Origin: Trichomonas vaginalis G3
Taxonomy: Eukaryota > Parabasalia > Trichomonadida > Trichomonadidae
Assembly (NCBI RefSeq): GCF_026262505.1
Contig: NC_067205.1
Coordinates: 7,564,001 to 7,628,000 of the forward strand
Direction of reading: 5' to 3'
DNA: 64,000 nucleotides
In this document: positions 10,443 to 19,213 of the stretch, piece by piece
Position numbering within the stretch: the first letter of the stretch is position 1
Layout: every line of letters starts with the position of its first letter
The notes under the pieces: model-generated
The model's database searches: none
Seen by the model: only the letters and a program-made list of their open reading frames with translations
Told to the model about the DNA's origin: nothing
Made by a program: the position numbers and the translations under genes

Positions 10443-12174
10443 GGGGAGAAGCTTCCTAAACTTTTTAATCCCATAAATATGGTCATTATCTGGAATAAAG
10501 AGTTAAGCGTCATATGTCACTTTTTGTACTAAGGAAACATCGACTTTATGCGTTATGACTTTTCGATGAGGAAACAAGTGTTCACGTATTATAAACTTCC
10601 TTATTCCAATAAACCAACCCTAAACATAATTAATTCTAAGAATGATAATGGTCTCTTTTCTATGATAACCAAATCAATTTGGTTATCATAGTAAAGCACC
10701 AAAAACAGGAATAGGAATAACCGCGTTTAAACAGGAATAGGCAATATGGAAACTAGAGAAGACTCAACTGATTTTTTAAGCAAATCTTCTTTCTGATTCA
10801 AATCTGCTTTGCTCATCATTGTATATTACTGCATTTTTATTAAGATACTTTAATGCATGATCAATGTACATCATTCTTTTAGCAATTTTTTAAATTCATT
10901 CTGCTAATTACGTTGAATTTTGTTCAAAAGATATCGTAATTCCATAATTTAATACGTAAAATGTTATTGAATAACTCTGATTATTCCTTTACATGCAAAA
11001 TGAGTGTGTTCTTTTTTACATTTTTACTCATATTAGATCAAATTTAACCTGATTTTATACTATTAACACTTATTTTAGAGGGGATATACTTAAATCTCTA
11101 TTGTTTTAATAAAACTTAAAAAAAAATATAAAAATTTTCAAAAATGTTAAAATATACTAGCTTTCAAAGAAAGCAAGTCATTTTATAAGGAAGACATTAT
11201 ATGTTTAGGAAGGAAATTCCGTGTAATAACCAAAATAGGAAAGAATATTCAATCATTATGAAAGAACTCTATTCTAACAATTTGTGAGACATATATCTTT
11301 ATAGCGACATAGTTGCAATTCATGTTTTATCCCCTTTCCTTCATTGATTTTAATTAATGCATTGATTCACTGAATATGCATGCTCAAAATCGAACATTTG
11401 CCTTACTAATCAACGGACAATGAATGTTTAAAAATGATTAGTATTGAAAAGTAGCTGGAATTTCAGTGTTGTTTTGTATATTTATTCCAAGTGCAAATTT
11501 AAACAAAATATACTTATTCAAAGTGCAATGTTTACAAACAATCAATCAATAAAAGTCACATCTTTTTTTCACTGGAAAAAAAAATGATATTTTTTTATAA
11601 AGATAAGTATTTAATTACAGTAGTACGAATTTAATTTTTAGACTGAAGTTTATTCATTGTTACCGTTTTTAGTCTAAGTTTCTAGGAAATGAGTATTTTA
11701 TTTTGCAAGATAAAGTTCTTCGATAAAATTAGCATGAAAAATCTTCTTTCGTATAAGAGTAATAATAAGTTTCAGCAAATCTTATTGAGAATAGTACGAG
11801 AATTTTGTTTGAAATTTAAATTTTGCATAAATAAAGAATAGATGCAAGAATTTTCCAATTCCATTTTGTTAGAGTTGATTCGTGATTCCATATTGTCGAT
11901 TCCTATTCCTGTTTTTGGTGCTTTACTATGATAACCAAATTGATTTGGTTATCATAGAAAAGAGACCATTATCATTCTTAGAATTAATTATGTTTAGGGT
12001 TGGTTTATTGGAATAAGGAAGTTTATAATACGTGAACACTTGTTTCCTCATCGAAAAGTCATAACGCATAAAGTCGATGTTTCCTTAGTACAAAAAGTGA
12101 CATATGACGCTTAACTCTTTATTCCAGATAATGACCATATTTATGGGATTAAAAAGTTTAGGAAGCTTCTCCCC
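10443..12174. mobile_element. Foldback-type element with ~276-bp terminal inverted repeats
   Basis: The left arm 10,443-10,719 is repeated almost perfectly in inverted orientation at 11,899-12,174. The arms start GGGGAGAAGCTTCC and end GGAAGCTTCTCCCC. Each arm contains its own 32-bp palindrome (CTATGATAACCAAAT-CA-ATTTGGTTATCATAG), at 10,660-10,691 and 11,936-11,967. The 1.18-kb centre is AT-rich and non-coding. The flanks read ATT before and ATT after, a possible 3-bp target duplication. This is the structure of a non-autonomous foldback or MITE-like DNA transposon. The near identity of the arms suggests recent activity or gene conversion. Confidence 0.75.
10660..10691. repeat. 32-bp near-perfect palindrome in left arm
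   Basis: CTATGATAACCAAAT followed by two bases and its reverse complement. The same palindrome occurs in the opposite arm at 11,936-11,967. It may be a transposase or host-protein binding site. Confidence 0.75.
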
Positions 12175-12695
12175 ATTTATTAACTTATATTAATTACTTA
12201 TATCTTATATATTTTGTTTGTTTGTAAACTCTTATGCCTTTTTAATATATAACTTGCTTTTTTTACAGGTTCGTATTATGGGCCTAATGCAAAATATATG
12301 AGGATGAATCAGATCATTTAAAGCTTGCAAGATTTATCATAAAACAAAAATGAATTTATATTTGAATAAGCGTTTATTTTAGATTTACAATGCAAGGACC
12401 TCAAGTAATCTTGCGTATTTTAGAATGAAACCATTAATATTATTATTAATACGGATAAAATTAACAATATAATGATATAAATAATATGAACAGCCATTAA
12501 ATTAGTATGTAACTCACTTTAATATGAAATATATAGGTACCGCATGAATAACATAGATGAGTTTCTAAAAATTCCCATTATATATCGAATACACTTTGAA
12601 TAATCATTATTAATTAATCCGTCATACAAAAGGGATTTACTTATTAAAAATAGGTCAAGAATTATAATTTAAAAAGAAATCAAACAAACATTTAT
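12175..12695. other. AT-rich intergenic region
   Basis: About 520 bases between the foldback element and the 3' end of the coiled-coil gene. No gene, repeat or structured element is seen. Confidence 0.6.
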
Positions 12696-14822
12696 TCAAG
12701 AATTTTCAATTAAACTATTAATCTTATCAATCAAAGGATTCTTCTTCTCATCTTCATCTACATACAAATTTACCCAGTCATCAAACAATTTGAGGTCAGA
12801 AAGCGTAGATAACATTTTTGATCGAGCTTTTTCAATTCGATCTAGTGTTTTCTGATCGAATTTGACTTCATATCCAGAGTTTTCTGCTTTCAAGCCTAAT
12901 AAAGTGAGATTTAGTTCGGATTCTTCAAGATCATTTTCGGAAAACGCCAATTCCGTCTGTTTCTCAGCGCCACGAGTCGCGTGGAGAATAATTCGATCCC
13001 TTTGAGCCTCTAGATCAGCAAAATACTTTTTAATTGCCTTTAAATTTTCCAAATTTCCAGATTTTTTCAATTTATCAGTTTTCTGATAGAGTTTTTCACT
13101 CATCTTGAGCAGTTCATCACTCGGATTATCTTTATCCTCTTTGAAGTACAATTTTTTATACTTTACCTGCAATTTAATCAAATCATCGAAAATTACTGAG
13201 TTTTCATCAAATTTTGCTCTGTTCAGAAGTTCCTTTGGCTGCAAACGCTCTACCTTATTAGAATTTGAAGAGTTTCTGAGCTCCTCCATCTTTTTATTGA
13301 TGTTTTCAAGCAAATTTGAAATTATTTTCAAAGATTTCTGTTCTTTTTCTTCATTTTCATTGATCTGATTATTCAGAGCCTTCACAAGATCTTCTTCACT
13401 CTGTATTCTCCCTCTAAACGCCTTTATTTCCTCGGAAACAAAAGTTTTTTCGTTTTTTGCGTCAAAATTTTCCGAAATCAGCGAAAAAATTGCTGTTTCT
13501 ACTTCTTCTGTGGAATAAATCTCCTCAATGACATTGACAATTTCATCCCTCTGCTGGTTTATGAAGGCCAGGCCGCTTTCCGCCGAGTTTATGTCCTGAT
13601 TCAGCTTCAAATTCTCGTTCTTCAGCTGGGAGTTGTTGAAAACAACAGTGGAGCCATCGTTCATCATCTCTCTCGTCAGAACATTGAGGTTCTGGATGTC
13701 CCAGAGCATTTTTCGGTTGAAATTCTCGTATGCAGCGTTTAATTTCACGTAATACTGATTTTGAGCTTGCATTCTTCTGGTCTCTGGAGAAATGGGGATA
13801 CTGGTGAGCAGTTGTTGCTCAATTTCGCGTTTTTGACTTTCAATTTTTTCAATTTCGTTTTGGATTTCCTTTTTCTGAGAAAGTAATTGGGTGTATTCGA
13901 TATAAATGTCATTGGTATCCTGTGGAACCTTGAACGTTTCATAATATTCCTCTCTTTCTTGAATTTCTTTGTAATTTTTTAAAATTTCTGTTTTCATGTC
14001 GGAAATTTCACGATTTTCAGCATCTATCTCTTTTGTTATATTGTCTTTGAGCTTCTGTAGATTGACAAGTTCAGTATTTGCTTCATTTTCAGTTGTTGTC
14101 TCAATTTCTTCAGAATTTTCAGCAGAAATAGGTTGCTTATTCACAAAGTTATTCAATAGATCGATTATTTGATTGTTTAATCGTTCTATTTCTTGAATAT
14201 AGGTTTGTGACGAAGAAATTATGTTATTAGGAGCTGTAATACACTCTATTGAGTTGTTTATGGAGATAAATGCACCTTTGACTGCATTCATTGACTGATT
14301 TGAAAATTCGGATTGAATATCTCCAGATAAAATGTTCAAATTCATTAAAATAGAATCATTAACATCTTGGTTTGATTTGTAATTACTAAGGAGCAATCGG
14401 ATTTCTTCAATTTGCTTTGAAAAATGGGATTTTTGGTAGTCATTTTCCGTTGTTTTCGTTTTATTTTTATTTTCCATCAAGTTTATCACTGTAGCTTCTA
14501 TTTCATCAAGATTTGATTTGACGAAGTCGGATATTATCGCTTCAAGTGGTTGAGAAAAATATGATTGAATCTGTTTCAAAATTTCATCCAAAATTGCTTT
14601 ATAGGAAGCAACTTTTGAGATATTTGATCTATTATGAAGGGTTAAAATTTCATTTCCTATCAGATCTGCTCGATTTATTTCATTAGAAAACTGAGTTTGC
14701 TTTGAAAAAGGGATATAAAGATAAGAAATATCCCTCTTAATTGCGGATATGTATTGGCTAAATGTTATTTTTGGATTCTGCTGAGCTTGATTTCCATTCA
14801 AATCCATTTTTTTGAAAAACAA
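12696..14822 (-). CDS. Coiled-coil protein, 708 aa, unknown role
   Basis: The intact frame encodes a protein dominated by Glu/Lys/Gln/Asn heptads from about residue 90 to the C-terminus. The longest coiled coils lie around residues 250-360 and 430-530. There is no signal peptide or membrane segment. The first ~85 residues (QNPKITFSQYISAIKRDI...) look globular or helical. The ATG at 14,822 gives MFFKKMDLNGN. The second ATG (14,807) is preceded by TTTTTCAAAAAAATG, which resembles a short trichomonad leader with an initiator, so the true start may be MDLNGN. Long coiled coils of this kind serve in cytoskeletal, Golgi or centrosomal scaffolds, and the sequence does not show which. No family is recognised. 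Confidence 0.85.
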   Translation of the reverse strand: MFFKKMDLNGNQAQQNPKITFSQYISAIKRDISYLYIPFSKQTQFSNEINRADLIGNEILTLHNRSNISKVASYKAILDEILKQIQSYFSQPLEAIISDFVKSNLDEIEATVINLMENKNKTKTTENDYQKSHFSKQIEEIRLLLSNYKSNQDVNDSILMNLNILSGDIQSEFSNQSMNAVKGAFISINNSIECITAPNNIISSSQTYIQEIERLNNQIIDLLNNFVNKQPISAENSEEIETTTENEANTELVNLQKLKDNITKEIDAENREISDMKTEILKNYKEIQEREEYYETFKVPQDTNDIYIEYTQLLSQKKEIQNEIEKIESQKREIEQQLLTSIPISPETRRMQAQNQYYVKLNAAYENFNRKMLWDIQNLNVLTREMMNDGSTVVFNNSQLKNENLKLNQDINSAESGLAFINQQRDEIVNVIEEIYSTEEVETAIFSLISENFDAKNEKTFVSEEIKAFRGRIQSEEDLVKALNNQINENEEKEQKSLKIISNLLENINKKMEELRNSSNSNKVERLQPKELLNRAKFDENSVIFDDLIKLQVKYKKLYFKEDKDNPSDELLKMSEKLYQKTDKLKKSGNLENLKAIKKYFADLEAQRDRIILHATRGAEKQTELAFSENDLEESELNLTLLGLKAENSGYEVKFDQKTLDRIEKARSKMLSTLSDLKLFDDWVNLYVDEDEKKNPLIDKINSLIENS

Positions 14823-15166
14823 ATTACAGAATGAAAGGATTGCGCTGATAATTCCAGAAAAAGTTCATTACTAATATAGAATATCACATTGAAATTTATG
14901 CAGCTGAAATCTTATCAATTATAGGTAATTTTGATATTTCTTTTCTATTCCCAATCATACATCATTTCATCGATTATTCTTAATGTTTCTTCATTATTTA
15001 TAATGATCCCCCTTAAGATATCATTGGAAACATTATGCAATTCTTACGCACGTGAAATGTGTTTTCATGCTGCTTAATTACCTGAAAAGTTTTTATTTAA
15101 GTCATGTTTAGGATTTTCAATATAAGAAAGAATAATATTTTACACAAATAGATAACTCTTAAAGTA
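14823..15166. other. Intergenic region
   Basis: About 340 bases of AT-rich DNA upstream of the coiled-coil gene and downstream of the Myb pseudogene. No feature is seen. Confidence 0.55.
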
Positions 15167-15560
15167 CTAAACAAAAGATTCAAATAATGGGTCATAATCA
15201 TCAAAATTTATAAATAAATCATCTATTTGGGAGAAATAATCATGAATGTGATCATTATCTTGTTGTCTATTATTTGAAACTTGCATTGTAATGAGTTTAT
15301 TATCAATAGAATTCTTTTTCACAAATAATTATATATGCTTCCTCTTTAAAACTTTACACCTAGACTTCAAACTTGCATTGCTTCTATTATTCATTAGTTT
15401 AGATATTTTCGTCCATTTGATGATAATTTTATCTATTAGATTTATAAGAGTGTGATCATCAACTTCTGTGAAAGGAGATCTGTTCACATATGGTGATAGA
15501 TATTTTCTTTACATTGTCTTGGATTTTTATCAATCATTTTCTTAGAAACTTGCTATTAAT
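15167..15560 (-). pseudogene. Truncated R2R3 Myb-like pseudogene
   Basis: Minus-strand reading gives the end of a Myb R2 repeat (KKMIDKNPRQCKENIYHHM) and, in a shifted frame, an R3 repeat (SPFTEVDDHTLINLIDKI, then KWTKISKLMNNRSNASLKSRCKVLKRKH). After an in-frame stop comes an acidic C-terminus (HDYFSQIDDLFINFDDYD) ending in a stop at 15,167. The pattern N-x-R-Q-C-K-E and W-x-x-I-x-K is typical of trichomonad Myb proteins. At least one frameshift and one internal stop are present. The 5' part is missing: homology ends at ~15,560, exactly where the GC-rich dispersed repeat begins, suggesting that repeat truncated it. Confidence 0.65.
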
Positions 15561-15562
15561 TA

Positions 15563-15780
15563 TAGGGCTGTACAAAATTTAAAAAAACATTGCCGGGTTA
15601 CCGTAGAGGCCTAAAAAAATCGCGCCTCGGCGGCAAGCCGCCTCGGCATTAAGAATGCGCATCTAAATTTTTATATGTCCTTCTTTCTTTTATTTTTTAC
15701 TTCCCTTTCTTTTCTTTTTCTTTTTTTCCCTCCTCTTGCTCTCATTTACCTTTTTTTCCTTTTCTCATCATTTTTCAAAA
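15563..15780. repeat. Dispersed GC-cored repeat, copy 1 (Maverick-end-like)
   Basis: AGGGCTGTACAAAAT begins a block with AAACATTGCCG, AAAAAAATCGCGCCTCGGCGG, a GC palindrome (GGCGGC...GCCGCC) and TATGTCCTTCTTTC, followed by a long pyrimidine tract. The same ordered block occurs at 39,990-40,200 at the left edge of the large Maverick. This copy is not attached to recognisable Maverick genes, so it is either a solitary terminus left by recombination or an independent short element. Confidence 0.65.
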
Positions 15781-16427
15781 TTTAAAATTTTTATCAAAAA
15801 TCTTGCCTATAAAAGCAGACTATGAAACCTTTTAATGCCTCTTAATCAATATTATACAGCATAAAGCATATTAAATGAAAGTAATTACGTATAAATTTAT
15901 TTTATTATCTTATTTATTAATTCTTTAGCATGTATTGTTTAATATTAACTTTTCTGTACATTAAATATGATATCTCCAAAGTATGAATGCCTTGTAACGA
16001 AACGAAAACTTAATTTTATGTTGAATATTTGTCACAAACATTAGATTATTAAAATATATGTTGGATATCCCTTAGTATGAGACTTCATGACTCTTGTTGT
16101 CTAACGTGAGCTTTGGATTGCAAGCTCTGTGGTTAACGAACATAAATTAATTGTAAGGTTTTCAAAAATTTTCATCGTTTCTATCAGCATCTATTTTTCC
16201 TTTAAAATAATATATTTGTATGAATACAATATTTAGTAATTTTTTTATTTCCCATAATTTCATTCAAAATTTCAGAAAAAATTAATTTCTATTCAATATT
16301 ATTTCAGCTTCAAAACACTTCATTCTTATAGATGTTGATTCACTAAAGTGTGATTCTATTTATATGAGGTAGGGGCATGAGGCTCGGCAATTCTTATTGC
16401 TTTTTACCTCAATTTAGGTATTAAATA
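15781..16427. other. AT-rich intergenic region
   Basis: About 650 bases without a credible coding frame or structured element. Confidence 0.55.
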
Positions 16428-16505
16428 ATTATAATGATTCATAGTGGCCGCTGCTGACTGGCCATCAGCAGTCCCCTGGCCAAGATTAATATAATTATTT
16501 AATAC
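16428..16505. repeat. Perfect-stem hairpin with GC-rich head
   Basis: GTATTAAATAATTAT (16,428-16,442) pairs perfectly with ATAATTATTTAATAC (16,491-16,505). The enclosed head has a second stem, CTGCTGA...TCAGCAG, flanked by GGCC...GGCC. It could be a structured RNA, a cruciform or a small foldback element. No transcript evidence is available. Confidence 0.6.
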
Positions 16506-16620
16506 TTATCCAGTTTTACATCAATAACAACAAAGCTAATCAATCATCATTCAGAAATGCGGGAAATTACTACTAATATTAAAGATTGATAGACATTAGG
16601 CTGGCCACCTTAGTTAGTAT

Positions 16621-16670
16621 CTAGTAATTCGGTACCAAGGGTCTACGCCCCTCGGACCCCAAATTACTAG
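16621..16670. repeat. Second hairpin, CTAGTAATT stem
   Basis: CTAGTAATT at 16,621 pairs with AATTACTAG at 16,662-16,670. The loop is GC-rich (CGGTACCAAGGGTCTACGCC). It lies 115 bases after the previous hairpin and shares its design of an AT stem with a GC head. Confidence 0.5.
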
Positions 16671-16693
16671 AATTTACAAAAACCGTTTGACAT

Positions 16694-16830
16694 GTAAAAT
16701 TTTTGACATTTACAAATAAAAAAATAATTTTTAAAAAATAAACTTAAAAATAAACTTTAAAATTTTTGACATTTACAAAATAAAAAAAAATAATTTTTTA
16801 AAAAATAAACTTAAAAATAAACTTTAAAAT
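16694..16830. repeat. AT-rich tandem repeat, ~65 bp x 2
   Basis: The unit AAAATTTTTGACATTTACAA, followed by A-rich sequence ending in AATAAACTTT, is repeated twice with small length changes in A-runs. A third partial TTTTTGACATTT follows at about 16,868. Confidence 0.6.
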
Positions 16831-16835
16831 GTAAT

Positions 16836-17191
16836 AAACAGAAATTCATCAAAAGTGACAGCTCTCAATTTTTTTGACATTTGTAAATTCTAAATTGAAT
16901 GAGAAAAATGAAATAATACTAAGCATAATACAATATTCTAGATTTAATTATAATTAGGAAAAAGTTAGTTTTGAGAGTACTTTTCATAGGCATATAGAAT
17001 GAAATCTTCTGAAAAATAATATCACATAAACTCATATTATTTTCTAATATATAACTATTTTATATAAAAATCAAATTCAATGATCTTAAAAGCGAAGGAT
17101 AAACCTCAAAATTTACGAATATAATGAGTGGGAATATAATGCTTATCTATCATAAAACCATATGAAATATCAATTTTTGCTTTACGCCTAA
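16836..17191 (-). repeat. Left arm of inverted duplication, including a decapitated F5/8C promoter and start
   Basis: 16,836-16,862 is the reverse complement of 22,529-22,555, which holds the initiator and first codons of the F5/8C gene (GTCACTTTTGATGAATTTCTG). 17,002-17,191 is the reverse complement of about 22,212-22,401 with very high identity. The piece between (16,863-17,001) does not match its counterpart. The arm continues beyond the MULE at 21,527-21,760. So the upstream region of the F5/8C gene exists twice, head to head. Confidence 0.75.
17181..17191. repeat. MULE target-site duplication, left copy
   Basis: TTTACGCCTAA here recurs at 21,527-21,537. The inverted arm near 22,213-22,223 shows the same locus with a single copy (the empty site), confirming an 11-bp duplication typical of Mutator-like elements (9-11 bp). 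Confidence 0.85.
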
Positions 17192-17335
17192 GAGAAAGGG
17201 ACAGACTAGCCCATTGTCACTTTTTAATTTAGCAAATGAACGCTTATGGAGTGGAGTTTTTGGGTAAATCTGATTTGCTTATAAATGAAATAAAATCAAA
17301 AGAAACCATATTGGCATTATATTATGCAAAAATAA

Positions 17336-17780
17336 ATGATATTACTTAGTACTTTTAAAGTTAATTTCAGAAAAAATTTGACACAATGGTATCCGGCACA
17401 TACAAGTGGTGTACAACCAAAATATAAGTTGGTTTAAACATATATTGCTATATCTCATGATCTTACTTAGTACTTTTAAAGTTAATTTCAGAAAAAATTT
17501 GACACAATGGTATCCGGCACATACAAGTGGTGTACAACCAAAATATAAGTTGGTTTAAACATATATTGCTATATCTCATGATCTTACTTACTTTTAAAGT
17601 TAATTTCAGAAAAAATTTGACACAACGGTATCCGGCACATACAAGTGGTGTACAACCAAAATATAAGTTGGTTTAAACATATATTGCTATATCTCATGAT
17701 CTTACTTAGTACTTTTAAAGTTAATTTCAGAAAAAATTTGACACAATGGTATCCGGACATACAAGTGGTGTACAACCAAA
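17336..17780 (+). repeat. 121-bp tandem repeat, ~3.7 copies, within MULE
   Basis: Successive units begin at 17,336, 17,457, 17,578 and 17,696 (spacing 121, 121 and 118; the third unit lacks a few bases). Each contains GACACAATGGTATCCGGCAC, ATACAAGTGGTGTACAACCA and TTGCTATATCTCATGATCTT. The same array with more copies is in MULE copy 2. Subterminal arrays like this are often transposase-binding sites. Confidence 0.9.
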
Positions 17781-17944
17781 ATTTCATATCCCTAGTTTTA
17801 CATTTATGTTTAGTTTTATTTCACCTAATTTTCAAAGATCATAATTGAATTAGATGGCCAAGCTATTCAAAACACGACCAAGCTTATCAAAATAAGACCA
17901 ATATATTCAAAATTCTTTATCTTTCAAATCATTTCATTTTAATG

Positions 17945-19206
17945 CAGATCAAGATCACGAACTCACATATATCGAGTTGCTTAAGTATGGAGTGCAACAA
18001 GAAATCCAAGCAGGTTGTAGTTATTCATATAAAACTAGGAAAGAAAGAAATCAAATCCAATTTAATTGTAAGTTGCCGAATTGTCCATGTCGCTTCCTTG
18101 TTGATACACTTCCCGATGACAAGTACACATACGAAAATGTATTAACACCCACAATCATTCTGCCCTTTTCCAAACAAATCACAACAAATTACATCATATT
18201 TTTATAGATCTTATTTAACAAGATATTTTGAATCAATCAAGACCGTGTTTACGCACAATTAAGGTGTTTCAAAGATCTTAATATCCATTTGATAGTGGGA
18301 TCATTCAGAAATGTTTCAACAATCTACAGATGCTTTAAAAAAGTTTTCTAAACGCCTTCATGCAATCAATACCCGTTTCTCAGCGGATGATGTTACATCT
18401 CTTGCAATTTTTGTCGACGTGGTTAAGAGTCATTCTCCGGATGATCTCATCGAGTTTATTCACGAGCAGATCGTATGATTTTCTATTACGCCCATTCGAA
18501 GCAAATGCTTTTTTCACATCAAATACAAACTTATCACATTGATTCCACTTATAAGCTCTTGCGCTCTCGCATACCATTTATGCCGCACTGGCAAATTCGC
18601 GGAATCAATTGTTTTTCCGTTTTTGTATTTTTTCATTTGGCCCAACACAAGTGAAAATATACAAGTTTGTCTCACAGCATATTTTGGCTCCATCAATCGC
18701 GAACCATCTTATTTTTCAATGGACTGCGCACCTCAAATCACAAATGCTGTTGAAACAGCCATCCCCTTATGCCAGATCATTTGGTGTGGCGTTCATGTGT
18801 TGCGCGCTGTCATGAGAAAGGCTGAAAAGTTTCAAGATCGTTCCAACTTCGAAACTTTCTATAACTTAATGAAGTTATTGGTCTTTGGTTCTGAAGAGGA
18901 AGAAATTGATCCTGATGAAGTTTACAACAATTTAGAAGAAATTTTAAATGAGGAACCTGCTGCCCGTGAATACTTTGACCAACAGTGGCGCCATCATCTT
19001 GACAGGTGGATGCTTCGCTATAGAAATGAAGGAGATGGAACAAACAACATCTCGGAATCACATTTCAAGGTTTTGAATCACCAGTACTTCCCAGAAAGGC
19101 GAAATCTTCGACTCGATGAACTTGTCATCGAGTTATATTCCAGTGTTGTTCCTTCATTCCTGATTAAGTTGCAAATTAAAGGTCTGGATTCAGAGAGAAG
19201 TGTTAA
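17945..19206 (+). pseudogene. MULE transposase, frameshifted
   Basis: The N-terminal part (17,945-18,207) has a Cys-containing DNA-binding module of FAR1/WRKY-GCM type (NCKLPNCPCRFLVDTLPDD). The catalytic region shows the DDE layout of MULE transposases. A first-Asp motif HIDSTYKLL is read at 18,534-18,560. The second is YFSMDCAPQITNAVETAI with the following C-x2-H (WCGVHVLRA, about 18,716-18,808). The Glu motif is NNISESHFKVLN (about 19,047-19,080). These lie in different frames: the first Asp motif is out of frame with the 232-codon open stretch 18,539-19,237, and stops separate the N-terminal module. At least two or three frameshifts are present, so it is inactive. The last ~55 codons lie beyond the insertion, at 21,155-21,316. 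Confidence 0.85.
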
Positions 19207-19213
19207 AGTTATC
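19207..19213. repeat. Target duplication of hairpin-array element, left copy
   Basis: AGTTATC here and at 21,148-21,154 flank the nested element. The uninterrupted sequence is present in MULE copy 2 near 39,474-39,480. Confidence 0.8.

Noticed and set aside
16600-16680. tRNA-like gene
   Set aside because: A hairpin with a GC-rich loop is present but there is no cloverleaf, no T-arm GGTTCRA box and no A/B box pair.
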